Positions 1 to 10,818 are shown, counted from the stretch's first letter. The stretch: 64,000 bases of DNA from an uncultured Pelagibacteraceae bacterium (GCA_902567235.1 CACFLX010000002.1:62001-126000); one strand, 5' to 3'. Notes: generated from the sequence alone by a model not told the origin. Program-made: numbers and translations.

Positions 1-872
1 ATAACTTAACACCACTTTATCCAAACAATCAAATTTGCTTAGAAGTAGAAAGTACGAAAATTGAAAAAAAACCTGATCTAACTTCAAGATTAATTGATTT
101 AGTTAGTCCAATAGGGAAAGGGCAAAGATCATTAATAATTTCTCCACCCAAGGCAGGCAAAACAATGATATTACAAAGTATTGCAAATTCTATTACCGCT
201 AATCATCCAGAGTGTTATTTGATGGTCTTATTAATCGATGAGAGACCAGAAGAAGTCACTGATATGCAAAGAACAGTTAAAGGAGAAGTTATAAGCTCAA
301 CTTTTGATGAACCCGCACAAAGACATGTTGCTGTAGCTGAGATGGTTATAGAAAAAGCAAAAAGGTTAACCGAACATAAAAAAGATGTTGTTATATTACT
401 AGACTCGATAACAAGGTTAGGCAGAGCTTATAATGCTGTAGTTCCAAGTTCAGGTAAAGTATTGACTGGTGGAGTAGATGCAAATGCCTTACAAAGACCA
501 AAAAGATTTTTTGGTGCCGCAAGAAACATAGAAGAAGGTGGTTCATTAACAATTATTGCAACAGCTTTGATAGATACTGGCAGCAGAATGGATGAAGTTA
601 TATTTGAAGAGTTTAAAGGAACTGGTAATAGCGAAACAATACTTGATAGAAAAATTTCTGATAAAAGAATATTTCCAGCAATAGATATAACAAAATCTGG
701 AACAAGAAGAGAGGAATTATTATTTGATAAAAATGATTTGCAGAAGATGAATGTTCTTAGAAGAATAATTGCACCTATGGGCTCTATGGAAGCTATTGAA
801 TTTATAAACTCAAAACTAAAAAATACCAAGAATAATGCTGAGTTTTTTAATTCAATGAATAAACCAGCATAA
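1..872 (+). CDS. rho: Transcription termination factor Rho, C-terminal part (5' end outside window)
   Basis: Frame continues upstream of the track [20 protein letters not shown]...[32 protein letters not shown]; Walker A PPKAGKT and [11 protein letters not shown] are Rho motifs. Confidence 0.97.
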   Translation, partial: NLTPLYPNNQICLEVESTKIEKKPDLTSRLIDLVSPIGKGQRSLIISPPKAGKTMILQSIANSITANHPECYLMVLLIDERPEEVTDMQRTVKGEVISSTFDEPAQRHVAVAEMVIEKAKRLTEHKKDVVILLDSITRLGRAYNAVVPSSGKVLTGGVDANALQRPKRFFGAARNIEEGGSLTIIATALIDTGSRMDEVIFEEFKGTGNSETILDRKISDKRIFPAIDITKSGTRREELLFDKNDLQKMNVLRRIIAPMGSMEAIEFINSKLKNTKNNAEFFNSMNKPA

Positions 873-910
873 TTGTATATATTATTTTTATATATTTTTA
901 ATCATTTTAA

Positions 911-2455
911 ATGAACTTAATTGCCGAAATCCAAAAATTACAAAACTATCTTAAAGTTCAAGATTATAAAACAGTTGTGGATGGATGTGAAAAATTAATT
1001 AATAAATTTCCACACAATCCTTTTTTATTTAATCTCCAAGGACTTGCTCTTCATGGGAGTGGAAAATATTTAATTGCAATCGACAGATATAAAAAAGCAT
1101 TAGATCTAGATAAAAATTTTTTACCCGCAATAAATAATTTAGCAAATTCATACAAATCAATTGGAAATTTTGAAGAAGCAGAATCATTATACAATAAAGC
1201 CATTAATAGTAAGCCAGATTATTTTCAGGCAATAAACAATTACGCAAACTTAAAAGCATTAGTATTTGATTATGTCACTGCTATAGAATTTTATAAAAAA
1301 GCATTAAAAATTAAAGAAAATGATATAACTATATTATTTTCCCTTGCAAATGCTTATCATGCAATAGGTGAAATAACAAAAACAAAAGAAATAATTTCAG
1401 AGATTCTTAATATTAACTCAAAACATACATCCACACATAAATTGTTAAGTTCAATTATTGATTATTCTAAAGATAATTCAAATTTAATTGAAATGAAAAA
1501 TTTAATTGAAAAAAATGAATTACCAAAAGGCCAAATAATAGACTTATCATTTGCCCTTGGTAAAGCTTATGAAGATTTACAAAAGTATGAAGATTCATTT
1601 CTTTTCTTAAAAAAAGGAAATTTATTAAAAAAAAAGGAATATAATTACAATATTGAAGAAGATAAATTATTAATAGATTCAATTAAAAAAAGTTTTAAAG
1701 ATTTAAATATCAAAGATGGGAAAAAATTTTTTGACAAAAGAAGACCCATATTTATTTGTGGTATGCCAAGATCTGGCACTACTTTAGTTGAGCAGATTAT
1801 AGCTTCACATAATGATGTTTTTGGTGCAGGAGAATTGATTTATATACAGAGAATAATAAATAAACGTTTAATGTCTGAAAAAAAAATATCAAAAGAAAAA
1901 TTAGATAATGAAATGGAATTAAGTAGCAATCTTTTAAATGAAAATTATTTTAAAATGATTAATTACCATAAATTTAAAGAAAATAATTTTACAGACAAAG
2001 CACCTCATAATTTTAGATGGATAGGAATATTGAAATTATTTTTTCCAAACTCAAAAATAATTTATTGTAAAAGAAATGCCAAAGATAATTGCCTTTCAAT
2101 TTACAAAAATTTTTTTGCTTCAGATGATATGAAATGGGCATTTGATGAAAAAAATATTGCTAATTATTATAATATGCATTTAAACTTAATGGATTTTTGG
2201 AAGTCTAAATTAGGAGATGACTTATATGAAATTAATTATGAGAAATTAGTTTCCAACAAAGAAGATGAGATAATGAAGTTAATTAAATACTGTGATTTAG
2301 ATTGGGATCCAGCTTGCCTTGAGCATCATAAGAGCAAAAAAACTCCAATAAAAACAGTCAGCATCTCTCAAGCCAGAAAACCAGTTTATAAAAGTTCAGT
2401 AAATTCTAATTCTAATTATGAAATTTATTTATCTGAGATGTTTAATTTATTGTAA
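911..2455 (+). CDS. TPR-repeat sulfotransferase family protein
   Basis: N-terminal TPR-like repeats; C-terminal sulfotransferase P-loop FICGMPRSGTTLVEQIIASH and later FFPNSKIIYCKRN. Confidence 0.85.
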   Translation: MNLIAEIQKLQNYLKVQDYKTVVDGCEKLINKFPHNPFLFNLQGLALHGSGKYLIAIDRYKKALDLDKNFLPAINNLANSYKSIGNFEEAESLYNKAINSKPDYFQAINNYANLKALVFDYVTAIEFYKKALKIKENDITILFSLANAYHAIGEITKTKEIISEILNINSKHTSTHKLLSSIIDYSKDNSNLIEMKNLIEKNELPKGQIIDLSFALGKAYEDLQKYEDSFLFLKKGNLLKKKEYNYNIEEDKLLIDSIKKSFKDLNIKDGKKFFDKRRPIFICGMPRSGTTLVEQIIASHNDVFGAGELIYIQRIINKRLMSEKKISKEKLDNEMELSSNLLNENYFKMINYHKFKENNFTDKAPHNFRWIGILKLFFPNSKIIYCKRNAKDNCLSIYKNFFASDDMKWAFDEKNIANYYNMHLNLMDFWKSKLGDDLYEINYEKLVSNKEDEIMKLIKYCDLDWDPACLEHHKSKKTPIKTVSISQARKPVYKSSVNSNSNYEIYLSEMFNLL

Positions 2456-2463
2456 TTTTAATT

Positions 2464-3705
2464 ATGGATAAAGATTTATATAAAAATCTTAATTTTTTTA
2501 GGGAAAAAAACAATATAGAAGAAGTAATAAGAATACTTTTAATTGAAAAAAATAATAATCCAAAAAATTTAGATGTCCTTTTCCAGTTAGCTGGAGCTTA
2601 TAGATATTTAGGGAATTTTGTTGCAGCTTTATCAAATTATGATGAAATTCTTTCATATGATGAAACTTATATGCCTGCATATAGAATGATTGGAACAATC
2701 ATAAATCATAATCAAAATGGAAAATATTTAACAAAATTAAACAAGTTAAAAGATAATAATAATTTATCTTCAGAACAAAAAATAGATTTATATTTTGCGC
2801 TTGGTAAAGCTTATGAAGATTTAAAAGATAAAGAAAAATCTGCCAATTATTATATTTATGCAAATAAATATAAAAGAGAAATTACAAAATATAATTTTAA
2901 AATTCATAAAGAACACTTTGATCAAATTTATGAAGTTTTTAAAAATATTAATTTTAAAGACAAAAAATTAAATATTAAAGATAATAAAAAAATAATATTT
3001 CTTTGTGGTTTGCCAAGAACAGGTAGCACTCTTTTTGAGAACATTATAGCCTCACACAAAGAAGTTTATTCAGGTGGTGAACTACCATATTTGAATAGAT
3101 TGGTGAAAAAGTATTTTGCAAATAATAATGAACTTAATAAAGACAAAATATTGAGCGCCTTGCAAAATAAAGATATAAAATTTGTAAATGAATATTTTGA
3201 AAATATATCAACTCATAATTTTTCAGAGGATAGTATAACAGATAAACAACTTGATAATTTTAGGTGGATTGGTTTAATTAAATTATTTTTTCCAAATTCA
3301 AAAGTAATTTTATGTAAAAGAAACTATAAATCTAATGCATTATCAATTTATAAAAATAATATCAGTTCCGGGTATTATAATTGGACAAATGACCCAGAAG
3401 ATATTCTAAATTATATTAAATATTATGATAAGTTTGTAAATCTTTGGAAAAAAAACTTTCCTAATGAATTATTTGAGGTTGGATACGAAGATTTAGTAAA
3501 TCAAAAAGATATTTTAATTAAAAAAATGATAAACTTTTGTGAATTAGATTGGGATAATAATTGCCTTTTATTTTATAAAAATAAGTCCCCAATCAAAACC
3601 GCTAGTGCATTCCAAGCAAGACAGCCGATATATAAATCTTCGGTTGAATTAGACACTGATTTATTTAAAAATATATTTTTTAAACAAAATTTTAACGATA
3701 TTTAA
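2464..3705 (+). CDS. TPR-repeat sulfotransferase family protein (tandem paralog)
   Basis: FLCGLPRTGSTLFENIIASH, DNFRWIGLIKLFFPNSKVILCKRN, PIKTASAFQARQPIYKSSVE; clearly related to the upstream ORF. Confidence 0.85.
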   Translation: MDKDLYKNLNFFREKNNIEEVIRILLIEKNNNPKNLDVLFQLAGAYRYLGNFVAALSNYDEILSYDETYMPAYRMIGTIINHNQNGKYLTKLNKLKDNNNLSSEQKIDLYFALGKAYEDLKDKEKSANYYIYANKYKREITKYNFKIHKEHFDQIYEVFKNINFKDKKLNIKDNKKIIFLCGLPRTGSTLFENIIASHKEVYSGGELPYLNRLVKKYFANNNELNKDKILSALQNKDIKFVNEYFENISTHNFSEDSITDKQLDNFRWIGLIKLFFPNSKVILCKRNYKSNALSIYKNNISSGYYNWTNDPEDILNYIKYYDKFVNLWKKNFPNELFEVGYEDLVNQKDILIKKMINFCELDWDNNCLLFYKNKSPIKTASAFQARQPIYKSSVELDTDLFKNIFFKQNFNDI

Positions 3706-3738
3706 AATTTACTTTACCCTACAAATCTAGTTATACTA

Positions 3739-5076
3739 TTGGAGATGACAATTTATGCTCTTTCTACCGGACCGGGATTATCAGGGTTAGCCGTAATAAG
3801 AATTTCAGGCCCAGAATGTAAATTAATATTAAAAAAGATGACGAATAGTAAAAATTTGTTGCCTAGAGTTGCTACACTTAAAAAAATCAATAAAATCAAC
3901 ACTAATGAGCTTATTGACGAAGGTATAATTCTTTGGTTTCCAGGCCCTGGCAGCTACACAGGTGAAGATATGCTAGAATTCCATGTACATGGAAGTAAAG
4001 CTGTCATAGAAAGCATTCATTCCTCAATTTCAAATATAAAGAATTGTAGATTGGCTGGACCAGGAGAATTTACAAAGATTGCATTTCAAAATGGTAAAAT
4101 AAATCTTCTTAAAGCCGAAAGTATTTCGGATTTAATTGCTGCAGAAACAGAAATTCAAAGACAACAAGCAATTAAAATTATGTCAGGAAAGAGTTCAAAA
4201 AAATTTAATTCTTGGAGAGAAAAATTATTAAAAATTTTATCAAATGTAGAAGCCAAAATAGATTTTCCAGAAGAAAATCTTCCAGAAAATATTTTAAAAG
4301 ATATAAAAAGTTCTTCAAAAAAAATAAAAGAAGAAATTAAGAAATTATTAAATGACCAAAAAGTTGGAGAAAGAATTAGAGAAGGGTTTAAGATTGCCAT
4401 AGTTGGTCCAACTAATGCCGGTAAATCATCTTTATTAAATTATCTTTCAAAAAGAGATGTTGCAATAGTTTCAGAAATTGCGGGAACCACAAGAGATGTA
4501 ATTGAAACTCATTTAAATATAGATGGCCTACCAGTAATAATTTCAGATACTGCTGGAATAAGAGATTCCAAAGATGAAATAGAAAAAAAAGGTATTAAAC
4601 TGGCCCTAGAAAGTGCTGAGAAAGCCGATTTAAACATTGTAATAATAGAGCCCAAAAGTGTTGATTTTACAGGTTTTTTGAATGGTTTAGTCATTGAAAA
4701 AGCTATTTTTGTCTTAAATAAATCTGATTTAGGAGTTCAGAATTTGAATCCAAATTTAAAAAAGTTAAATCCTATTTTTATTTCTCTAAAAAATGAAAAA
4801 AATATTGAAGAGTTAATTTCTGCAATTAAAAAAAAATTAAAAAATAAATTTATTACATCAGACGATATTTTGATTACAAGAGAAAGACATAGGCAGCATT
4901 TAGAGCAGTGCGTTCAAAATTTAGAAAATTTTGAAAAAAAAAATAACACTGAGGATTTTGATAAAGCAGCTGAAGATTTAAGGTTAGCAACTAGACATTT
5001 GGGAATAATTGTTGGAAAAGTAGATGTGGAGGAGATTTTAGGCAGCATTTTCAACGATTTTTGCATAGGTAAATAA
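3739..5076 (+). CDS. mnmE: tRNA uridine-5-carboxymethylaminomethyl modification GTPase MnmE (start TTG 3739 or ATG 3745)
   Basis: MTIYALSTGPGLSGLAVIRISG N-terminus, GPTNAGKSSLLN G1 motif, C-terminal FCIGK. Confidence 0.97.
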   Translation: MEMTIYALSTGPGLSGLAVIRISGPECKLILKKMTNSKNLLPRVATLKKINKINTNELIDEGIILWFPGPGSYTGEDMLEFHVHGSKAVIESIHSSISNIKNCRLAGPGEFTKIAFQNGKINLLKAESISDLIAAETEIQRQQAIKIMSGKSSKKFNSWREKLLKILSNVEAKIDFPEENLPENILKDIKSSSKKIKEEIKKLLNDQKVGERIREGFKIAIVGPTNAGKSSLLNYLSKRDVAIVSEIAGTTRDVIETHLNIDGLPVIISDTAGIRDSKDEIEKKGIKLALESAEKADLNIVIIEPKSVDFTGFLNGLVIEKAIFVLNKSDLGVQNLNPNLKKLNPIFISLKNEKNIEELISAIKKKLKNKFITSDDILITRERHRQHLEQCVQNLENFEKKNNTEDFDKAAEDLRLATRHLGIIVGKVDVEEILGSIFNDFCIGK

Positions 5077-5129
5077 AGCTCGTTTTATGGGGTTTTTTCA
5101 TAAATATCATGGTTATTTCGTTGATAAAC

Positions 5130-5160
5130 AACGCTTTTAGGGCGTTTTATGAGTTTTTTT
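5130..5160 (+). terminator. Possible weak terminator or structured element after mnmE
   Basis: AACGC-ttttagg-GCGTT hairpin (5130-5146) followed by ttatgagttttttttt. Confidence 0.4.
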
Positions 5161-5212
5161 TTGATTTCTTCTCTGATCTTGTAAATATTTTATTGAGCTA
5201 TAAGTTTAACAT

Positions 5213-7084
5213 ATGAAAAATGATTTAACATTTGATGTAGTTGTTATTGGAGGAGGACACGCTGGGTGTGAAGCAGCTGCAGCATCAGCTAGATTAGGAG
5301 TTAATACAGCACTGTTTACTCACAAAATTGAAACAATAGGAGAGATGTCCTGCAATCCTGCTATTGGTGGATTGGGAAAGGGACACTTAGTTAGAGAAAT
5401 AGATGCATTAGATGGCGTGATGGGTGTCGTTGCAGATAAATCAGGTATTCAATTTAGACTACTTAATAGAAGTAGAGGTCCAGCAGTGCGAGGACCCAGA
5501 ACTCAGAGTGATAGATCATTATATAAAAAACATATGCAAGAAAAACTTTTAAACTACTGTAATTTAAAGGTTTTTTCTGATCCTGTAATTGAGTTTATAT
5601 TTGAAAAAAACAGTATAAAAGGATTTAAAACTCAATTAGGAAAAAAAATTAAAACATCGAAGTTAATACTAACAACTGGCACTTTTTTAAATGGTTTGAT
5701 TCATGTAGGTGAAAAACAAACACCAGCTGGTAGATATAATGAAAAACCTACAACAGGATTGAGTGAGCAGTTAAAAAGACTTAATTTTAAAATTGGAAGA
5801 CTCAAGACTGGTACACCTCCAAGACTTGACTCTAGAACAATTAATTTTAATAATTTAGAAGAACAATTTGCAGATGATGATCCTTATTTTTTTTCTTTCC
5901 TAACTAATAAAAGTTTAAACAAACAAATCTCATGTCGTATGACTTATACCAATGAGGCTGTCCATAAAATTATTTCAAAGAACATAAAACGAAGTGCCAT
6001 GTATTCAGGAAGCATCAAGGGAGTTGGACCAAGATACTGTCCATCAATAGAGGATAAAGTTTTTAAATTCGCAGAAAAGCAGAGACACCAAATTTTTTTA
6101 GAGCCTGAAGGGCTAAATGACTATACTGTTTACCCAAATGGCATATCTACATCTCTACCAACAGAAGTACAGCAAGAAATATGCAGTAAAATCAATGGTT
6201 TAGAGAACGTTAAAATATTAAGGCCAGGTTATGCCATTGAGTATGACTTTGTGGACCCAAGGGAGCTATTTTTAACCCTTGAGACAAAAAAAATAAAAAA
6301 TTTGTATCTAGCAGGTCAAATCAATGGAACTACTGGATATGAAGAAGCAGCTGCACAGGGACTTGTTGCTGGAGTTAACTCGGCCCTTTCGTTAAAGGGT
6401 AGTGAGCCATTTATTCTAGATAGATCCGAAGCATACATAGGAGTAATGATAGATGATCTCGTTACAAAAGGTGTTGCAGAACCATATAGAATGTTTACTT
6501 CTAGAGCCGAATATAGATTATCCTTAAGATCTGACAATGCTGATATTAGACTTACTCAAAAAGGAATAGATATAGGCCTTGTTCTTGATGAAAGAAAAGA
6601 ACTATACTTAGAGAAAAACTCACAGCTTAAAAAAATTCAACAAAAAATGGATAAATTAACTATTTCTCCATCAAAAGTATTTAAATTTGGTGTGAATATT
6701 GCAAAAGATGGAGTTAAACGAAATGCCAATCAAATATTGAGCCAAAAATCAGTAGATATGTCAAAAATACGAGAAATTTGGCCTGAAATTACTTATGTTT
6801 CACGTGAAATTGATGAACAATTAGAGATAAATTCTCATTATAGAGGATATTTGAAGAAGCAAAATGCTGATATTTTGGCTTTTAAAAGAGACGAAAATCT
6901 TATTATACCTAAAAACATGAACTATGATAAATTTTCAGGTCTATCTAATGAAGTTAAATCAAAATTTAAGAAAATAAGGCCAAAAACAATGGGTCAAGCA
7001 CTAAGAATCGATGGAATTACGCCTGCAGCTGTATATATTTTGTTGTCTCATCTAAAAAGAAAGTCTATTAAGCATATAGCTTGA
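5213..7084 (+). CDS. mnmG: tRNA uridine-5-carboxymethylaminomethyl modification enzyme MnmG (GidA)
   Basis: [62 protein letters not shown]. Confidence 0.98.
   Translation: MKNDLTFDVVVIGGGHAGCEAAAASARLGVNTALFTHKIETIGEMSCNPAIGGLGKGHLVREIDALDGVMGVVADKSGIQFRLLNRSRGPAVRGPRTQSDRSLYKKHMQEKLLNYCNLKVFSDPVIEFIFEKNSIKGFKTQLGKKIKTSKLILTTGTFLNGLIHVGEKQTPAGRYNEKPTTGLSEQLKRLNFKIGRLKTGTPPRLDSRTINFNNLEEQFADDDPYFFSFLTNKSLNKQISCRMTYTNEAVHKIISKNIKRSAMYSGSIKGVGPRYCPSIEDKVFKFAEKQRHQIFLEPEGLNDYTVYPNGISTSLPTEVQQEICSKINGLENVKILRPGYAIEYDFVDPRELFLTLETKKIKNLYLAGQINGTTGYEEAAAQGLVAGVNSALSLKGSEPFILDRSEAYIGVMIDDLVTKGVAEPYRMFTSRAEYRLSLRSDNADIRLTQKGIDIGLVLDERKELYLEKNSQLKKIQQKMDKLTISPSKVFKFGVNIAKDGVKRNANQILSQKSVDMSKIREIWPEITYVSREIDEQLEINSHYRGYLKKQNADILAFKRDENLIIPKNMNYDKFSGLSNEVKSKFKKIRPKTMGQALRIDGITPAAVYILLSHLKRKSIKHIA
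6796..6811. promoter_or_regulatory. parS: Degenerate parS-like site inside mnmG
   Basis: TGTTTCACGTGAAATT, 14/16 to TGTTTCACGTGAAACA; the central TTTCACGTGAAA is intact. Confidence 0.7.
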
Positions 7085-7725
7085 TTGATTCGAATTTTAT
7101 AAAAAACTCAAAACTTAGTATTCAAAATGTTTCACGTGAAACATTGGATGAGCTTAATAAATATCGTTTATCAATTCTTGAAAAGAATAGAGAGATAAAT
7201 CTAATAAGCGCAAGCACAGAAAAATCAATAAATACAAGGCATATTATTGATAGTGCACAAACTATTGATTTTATTGATAAAAATGATGTTAAAGTATGTA
7301 CTGATTTAGGATCAGGTGCGGGTCTACCTGGTATAGTTTTGGCAATTTTGATGAAACCTAAAAAACCAGAATTTAAGGTTATTTTTTACGAAAAAAGCTA
7401 TCACAAAAGCAATTTCCTAAAAAAGATTTCTAAAAAATTTAAATTAAATACTGAAATTAACCAAAAAAATATTTTTGAAGAAAAAGATTTAAGAACTGAC
7501 ATTATAATTTCTAGAGCATTTAAACCTTTGCCAGTTATTTTTGAAATAGCTTCAAATAATTTTAAAAAGTTTAAATATATAATTTTATTTTTAGGAAAAA
7601 GTGGAAAAGAAATTCTAAAAGAGGCATCAAAGAAATGGAAATTTGAGTGTGAAGAAAAAAAAAGTTTAACAAATGATGAGTCATTAATAGTAAAGATTTC
7701 AAATTTAAAAAAAAAAAATGGATAA
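7081..7725 (+). CDS. rsmG: 16S rRNA (guanine527-N7)-methyltransferase RsmG (TTG start)
   Basis: [49 protein letters not shown]; lies between mnmG and parA. Confidence 0.95.
   Translation: MIDSNFIKNSKLSIQNVSRETLDELNKYRLSILEKNREINLISASTEKSINTRHIIDSAQTIDFIDKNDVKVCTDLGSGAGLPGIVLAILMKPKKPEFKVIFYEKSYHKSNFLKKISKKFKLNTEINQKNIFEEKDLRTDIIISRAFKPLPVIFEIASNNFKKFKYIILFLGKSGKEILKEASKKWKFECEEKKSLTNDESLIVKISNLKKKNG
7128..7143. promoter_or_regulatory. parS: parS centromere site inside rsmG
   Basis: Exact 16-nt palindrome TGTTTCACGTGAAACA matching the bacterial parS consensus, next to parAB. Confidence 0.95.
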
Positions 7726-8518
7726 AAAAATTATTTCAATAATTAATCAAAAAGGTGGAGTAGGGAAAACTACCACAGTAATTAATTTAGCTGCAGGGTT
7801 AACTATGAAAGGAAAAAAAATATTAGTAATTGATCTTGATCCACAAGGAAATGCTACAACAGGGCTAGGATTATCTAATACAGAAAATTCTGAACTAACA
7901 ATTTATAGCGTCCTTAATGGAAATAAAAAAATTTCAGAGGTAGTTCAATCAACTAAGTTTGATAATCTAAATGTGGTGACTTCAAACGTGGATCTCTCAG
8001 GCTTGGAGGTAGAGACAGCCGGAGACAGCAGAAGAGCCTTTAAACTGAAGGACGAATTAGCCTCTATTTTAAATGATTCTGGAGCATCATATGATTATAT
8101 TCTCATTGACTGCCCTCCATCACTGAGCCTTTTAACAATTATGGCATTAGTTGCTTCAGACGAGCTCGTAGTACCTCTACAGACAGAATTTTTTGCTTTA
8201 GAAGGCCTTACTCAGTTGATGAAGACAATCGAGAGGATAAAGTTCAACTTAAATCCATCTCTAAACATACGAGGGATCCTTCTCACGATGTATGATAAGA
8301 GAAATAAGTTATCCGGTGAGGTAGAACAAGAAGCCAGAAACTATTTCAAGGAAAAAGTTTATCAAACAGTTGTACCACGAAATGTAAGACTCTCGGAAGC
8401 ACCATCCCATGGGATTCCAGTTCTACTTTATGATAAAACTTGTCCGGGAAGTAAATCATATTTTACTTTCACAGACGAATTTTTAAATCAAGATAAAGCA
8501 GTGGAAAGTGCTGCATGA
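7718..8518 (+). CDS. parA: Chromosome partitioning ATPase ParA
   Basis: IISIINQKGGVGKTTTVINLAAG deviant Walker A; YDYILIDCPPSLSLLT. Confidence 0.97.
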   Translation: MDKKIISIINQKGGVGKTTTVINLAAGLTMKGKKILVIDLDPQGNATTGLGLSNTENSELTIYSVLNGNKKISEVVQSTKFDNLNVVTSNVDLSGLEVETAGDSRRAFKLKDELASILNDSGASYDYILIDCPPSLSLLTIMALVASDELVVPLQTEFFALEGLTQLMKTIERIKFNLNPSLNIRGILLTMYDKRNKLSGEVEQEARNYFKEKVYQTVVPRNVRLSEAPSHGIPVLLYDKTCPGSKSYFTFTDEFLNQDKAVESAA

Positions 8519-9366
8519 TGAATCCATTTAAAACTAAAAAAGGATTAGGTAGAGGATTATCTTCTTTAATTGGTGACGCAGATTCTAAACCTATAAAAAA
8601 TAAAATATCAATAAGTTCAATTATTAGAAATAAATTTCAACCAAGAAAAAGTTTTGATAAAGAAAAAATGGACGAACTAACAAATTCCATTAAAGAAAGA
8701 GGAATTATACAACCAATAATAGTTAGAAAATCTGCTGAGCAAAATGATAAATTTGAAATAATAGCTGGCGAAAGAAGATGGCAGGCAGCCCAAAACGCAG
8801 GATTGCACGAAGTCCCAGTTGTTGAAATTGAAGCAGATAATTTAAAATCATTAGAATTTGCAATTGTTGAAAATGTTCAAAGAAGTGACCTAAATCCAAT
8901 TGAAGAAGCTAAAGGTTATAAAAAATTAATTGAAGAGTTTAACTATGATCAGGACAAAGTATCAAAATTTATAGGAAAGAGTAGAGCACATGTTTCAAAC
9001 TGTTTAAGATTACTATCTCTTCCAGATGAAGTTATTTTGTCTATTGAAGAAAATAAAATTTCTCAAGGCCATGCCAAAGTACTTGTTGGTCTTGATAATG
9101 CTCACTTTTTAGCAAATAAAATTATAAATAAAAAGTTATCAGTAAGGCAAGCAGAAAGCCTAGTTAGGACTTTGAAGAATTACAAGGGTAAAAACAAATC
9201 AATCAAAAATCCAAACCTTGTAAGTCTAGAATCTAGTATAGAAGAAAAAACAGGGATTAAAGTTTTCATTAGAAACAAAAAAAATAATACTGGTCAAGTT
9301 ACTTTTGAATATAAGGACTTAGATCAATTAAACAGATTGATAATGGTTATAAAAGCAAATTATTAG
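8515..9366 (+). CDS. parB: Chromosome partitioning protein ParB
   Basis: KKGLGRGLSSLIG, IIAGERRWQAAQNAGL, AIVENVQRSDLNPIEEA. Confidence 0.97.
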   Translation: MMNPFKTKKGLGRGLSSLIGDADSKPIKNKISISSIIRNKFQPRKSFDKEKMDELTNSIKERGIIQPIIVRKSAEQNDKFEIIAGERRWQAAQNAGLHEVPVVEIEADNLKSLEFAIVENVQRSDLNPIEEAKGYKKLIEEFNYDQDKVSKFIGKSRAHVSNCLRLLSLPDEVILSIEENKISQGHAKVLVGLDNAHFLANKIINKKLSVRQAESLVRTLKNYKGKNKSIKNPNLVSLESSIEEKTGIKVFIRNKKNNTGQVTFEYKDLDQLNRLIMVIKANY

Positions 9367-10350
9367 TTATTTTGCTGAGCTAAGGATAAAATCAGATACA
9401 ATATTTAAAGAACTATGGTAATTTTTTTTAATCATTAATTCGATGTCATGTATTTTATAAATTAGTTTTTCTATGTCTCTTTGTCGCCATTTAGAGGCTT
9501 GAGTTTTAACTATTTCTTTATCTTTCCAAAAAATAGGTGGTTTATAATTTGAAATTATCTGCTCTACATTGCTAATTGAATTATTAATTTTTTTAATTTC
9601 CAAAAGCCTTTTAGATTTTGACAATAAAGTCCTAATAATTAACATGCAGTCTTCAACAGAATAAATGTTTTCGTTAAAAATCTTATTTATTTTATTTATA
9701 TTTTTTGACAAACAATTATCTGCAAGCTCTGAAATACTATAATTTTCTGCTAAATTTGTTAATTTTATTACATCTTCAATATTAATCTTTTTTTTGTTTA
9801 ATAAAAAAAGAGATATTTTATTTAATTCATTGTTTAAGTTTATTCTGTCACCACTACTTCTCTCAACAATTAAATTAATTACCTCTTGTGAAATAGAAAT
9901 TTTGTTATTTTTAAAAAAATTATTAGCAAGTTGAGAAAGTGTATTATTGTTATCTCGGTAAAAAGGAACACAAATTAAACTTTTTTCTTTTTCAAAAATA
10001 GATCTAAGTTTTGACTTCTTTTCAAGAGTTTGTGCGTTTAATATTATTTTTACATCTTCAATTTCTTTATCTAATAATTCGTCAATTAATTTAATTATTT
10101 TTTCACTTATTCTTGTAATTATAATTAATTTTAATTTACTAAAAAAAGATTTATTTCTTAAACTTAATGAAAAGCTATCAAAATTGTTAATAATTTCATT
10201 TTCTTCAAAACGTTCTATATCTCCTTTAAAATTATTAACAAAAACATCATTAATAACTTGACTTTTAAAACCATCATTTTCACCATAAAATAAAAAAATT
10301 TTACAATTATTTTTTATTAATTTTTGATGCTCAAATGCTTTTATTATCAT
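9367..10350 (-). CDS. holA: DNA polymerase III subunit delta
   Basis: FLFYGENDGFK N-terminus, HolA-like length; next to lptE-leuS and convergent with parB, as in other alphaproteobacteria. Confidence 0.8.
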   Translation of the reverse strand: MIIKAFEHQKLIKNNCKIFLFYGENDGFKSQVINDVFVNNFKGDIERFEENEIINNFDSFSLSLRNKSFFSKLKLIIITRISEKIIKLIDELLDKEIEDVKIILNAQTLEKKSKLRSIFEKEKSLICVPFYRDNNNTLSQLANNFFKNNKISISQEVINLIVERSSGDRINLNNELNKISLFLLNKKKINIEDVIKLTNLAENYSISELADNCLSKNINKINKIFNENIYSVEDCMLIIRTLLSKSKRLLEIKKINNSISNVEQIISNYKPPIFWKDKEIVKTQASKWRQRDIEKLIYKIHDIELMIKKNYHSSLNIVSDFILSSAK

Positions 10351-10359
10351 TTATAGATA

Positions 10360-10818
10360 TTAAATTGTTTGCAAGTAAATAATAATCTCCTCAGATATTT
10401 TATTGATAAGTATTTCTGAGGATTGATTTTCATATTTTTTTAATTCAAATTTATTGTTACTATTATTGTAATTAACTGATTTAATGAATAATTTCTCTCT
10501 TATATTTCCTTTTTCATCTTGAATATTTGTATTTGTAATTACAGTAAATTCAAAAGTTTTTGCATTACCTTTTGAATCTTTTGATGATATTTTTTTATTA
10601 ATATCTGTGTTTATTTTTAAGTAATATTTTTTTTCACTATTTAAATTTTTATAAGCATTTAATTTATTATTTAAAATTTTATTTAACTTATTGTTTCCCG
10701 TTAACTCTAAACCAACTATAGTAAAGTTTATATTTTTATTTGAGAAAATTGGAGTATATCCACACCCCTTTACAAAAATTAATAATATAAAAAACTTTAT
10801 AAATATTATTTTTTTCAT
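10360..10818 (-). CDS. lptE: LptE-like LPS-assembly lipoprotein
   Basis: Lipoprotein signal ending VKGCGYTPIFSN, between leuS and holA. Confidence 0.7.
   Translation of the reverse strand: MKKIIFIKFFILLIFVKGCGYTPIFSNKNINFTIVGLELTGNNKLNKILNNKLNAYKNLNSEKKYYLKINTDINKKISSKDSKGNAKTFEFTVITNTNIQDEKGNIREKLFIKSVNYNNSNNKFELKKYENQSSEILINKISEEIIIYLQTI

Noticed and set aside
428-829. Minus-strand ORF of 133 aa
   Set aside because: Antisense to conserved rho sequence; no family motifs.
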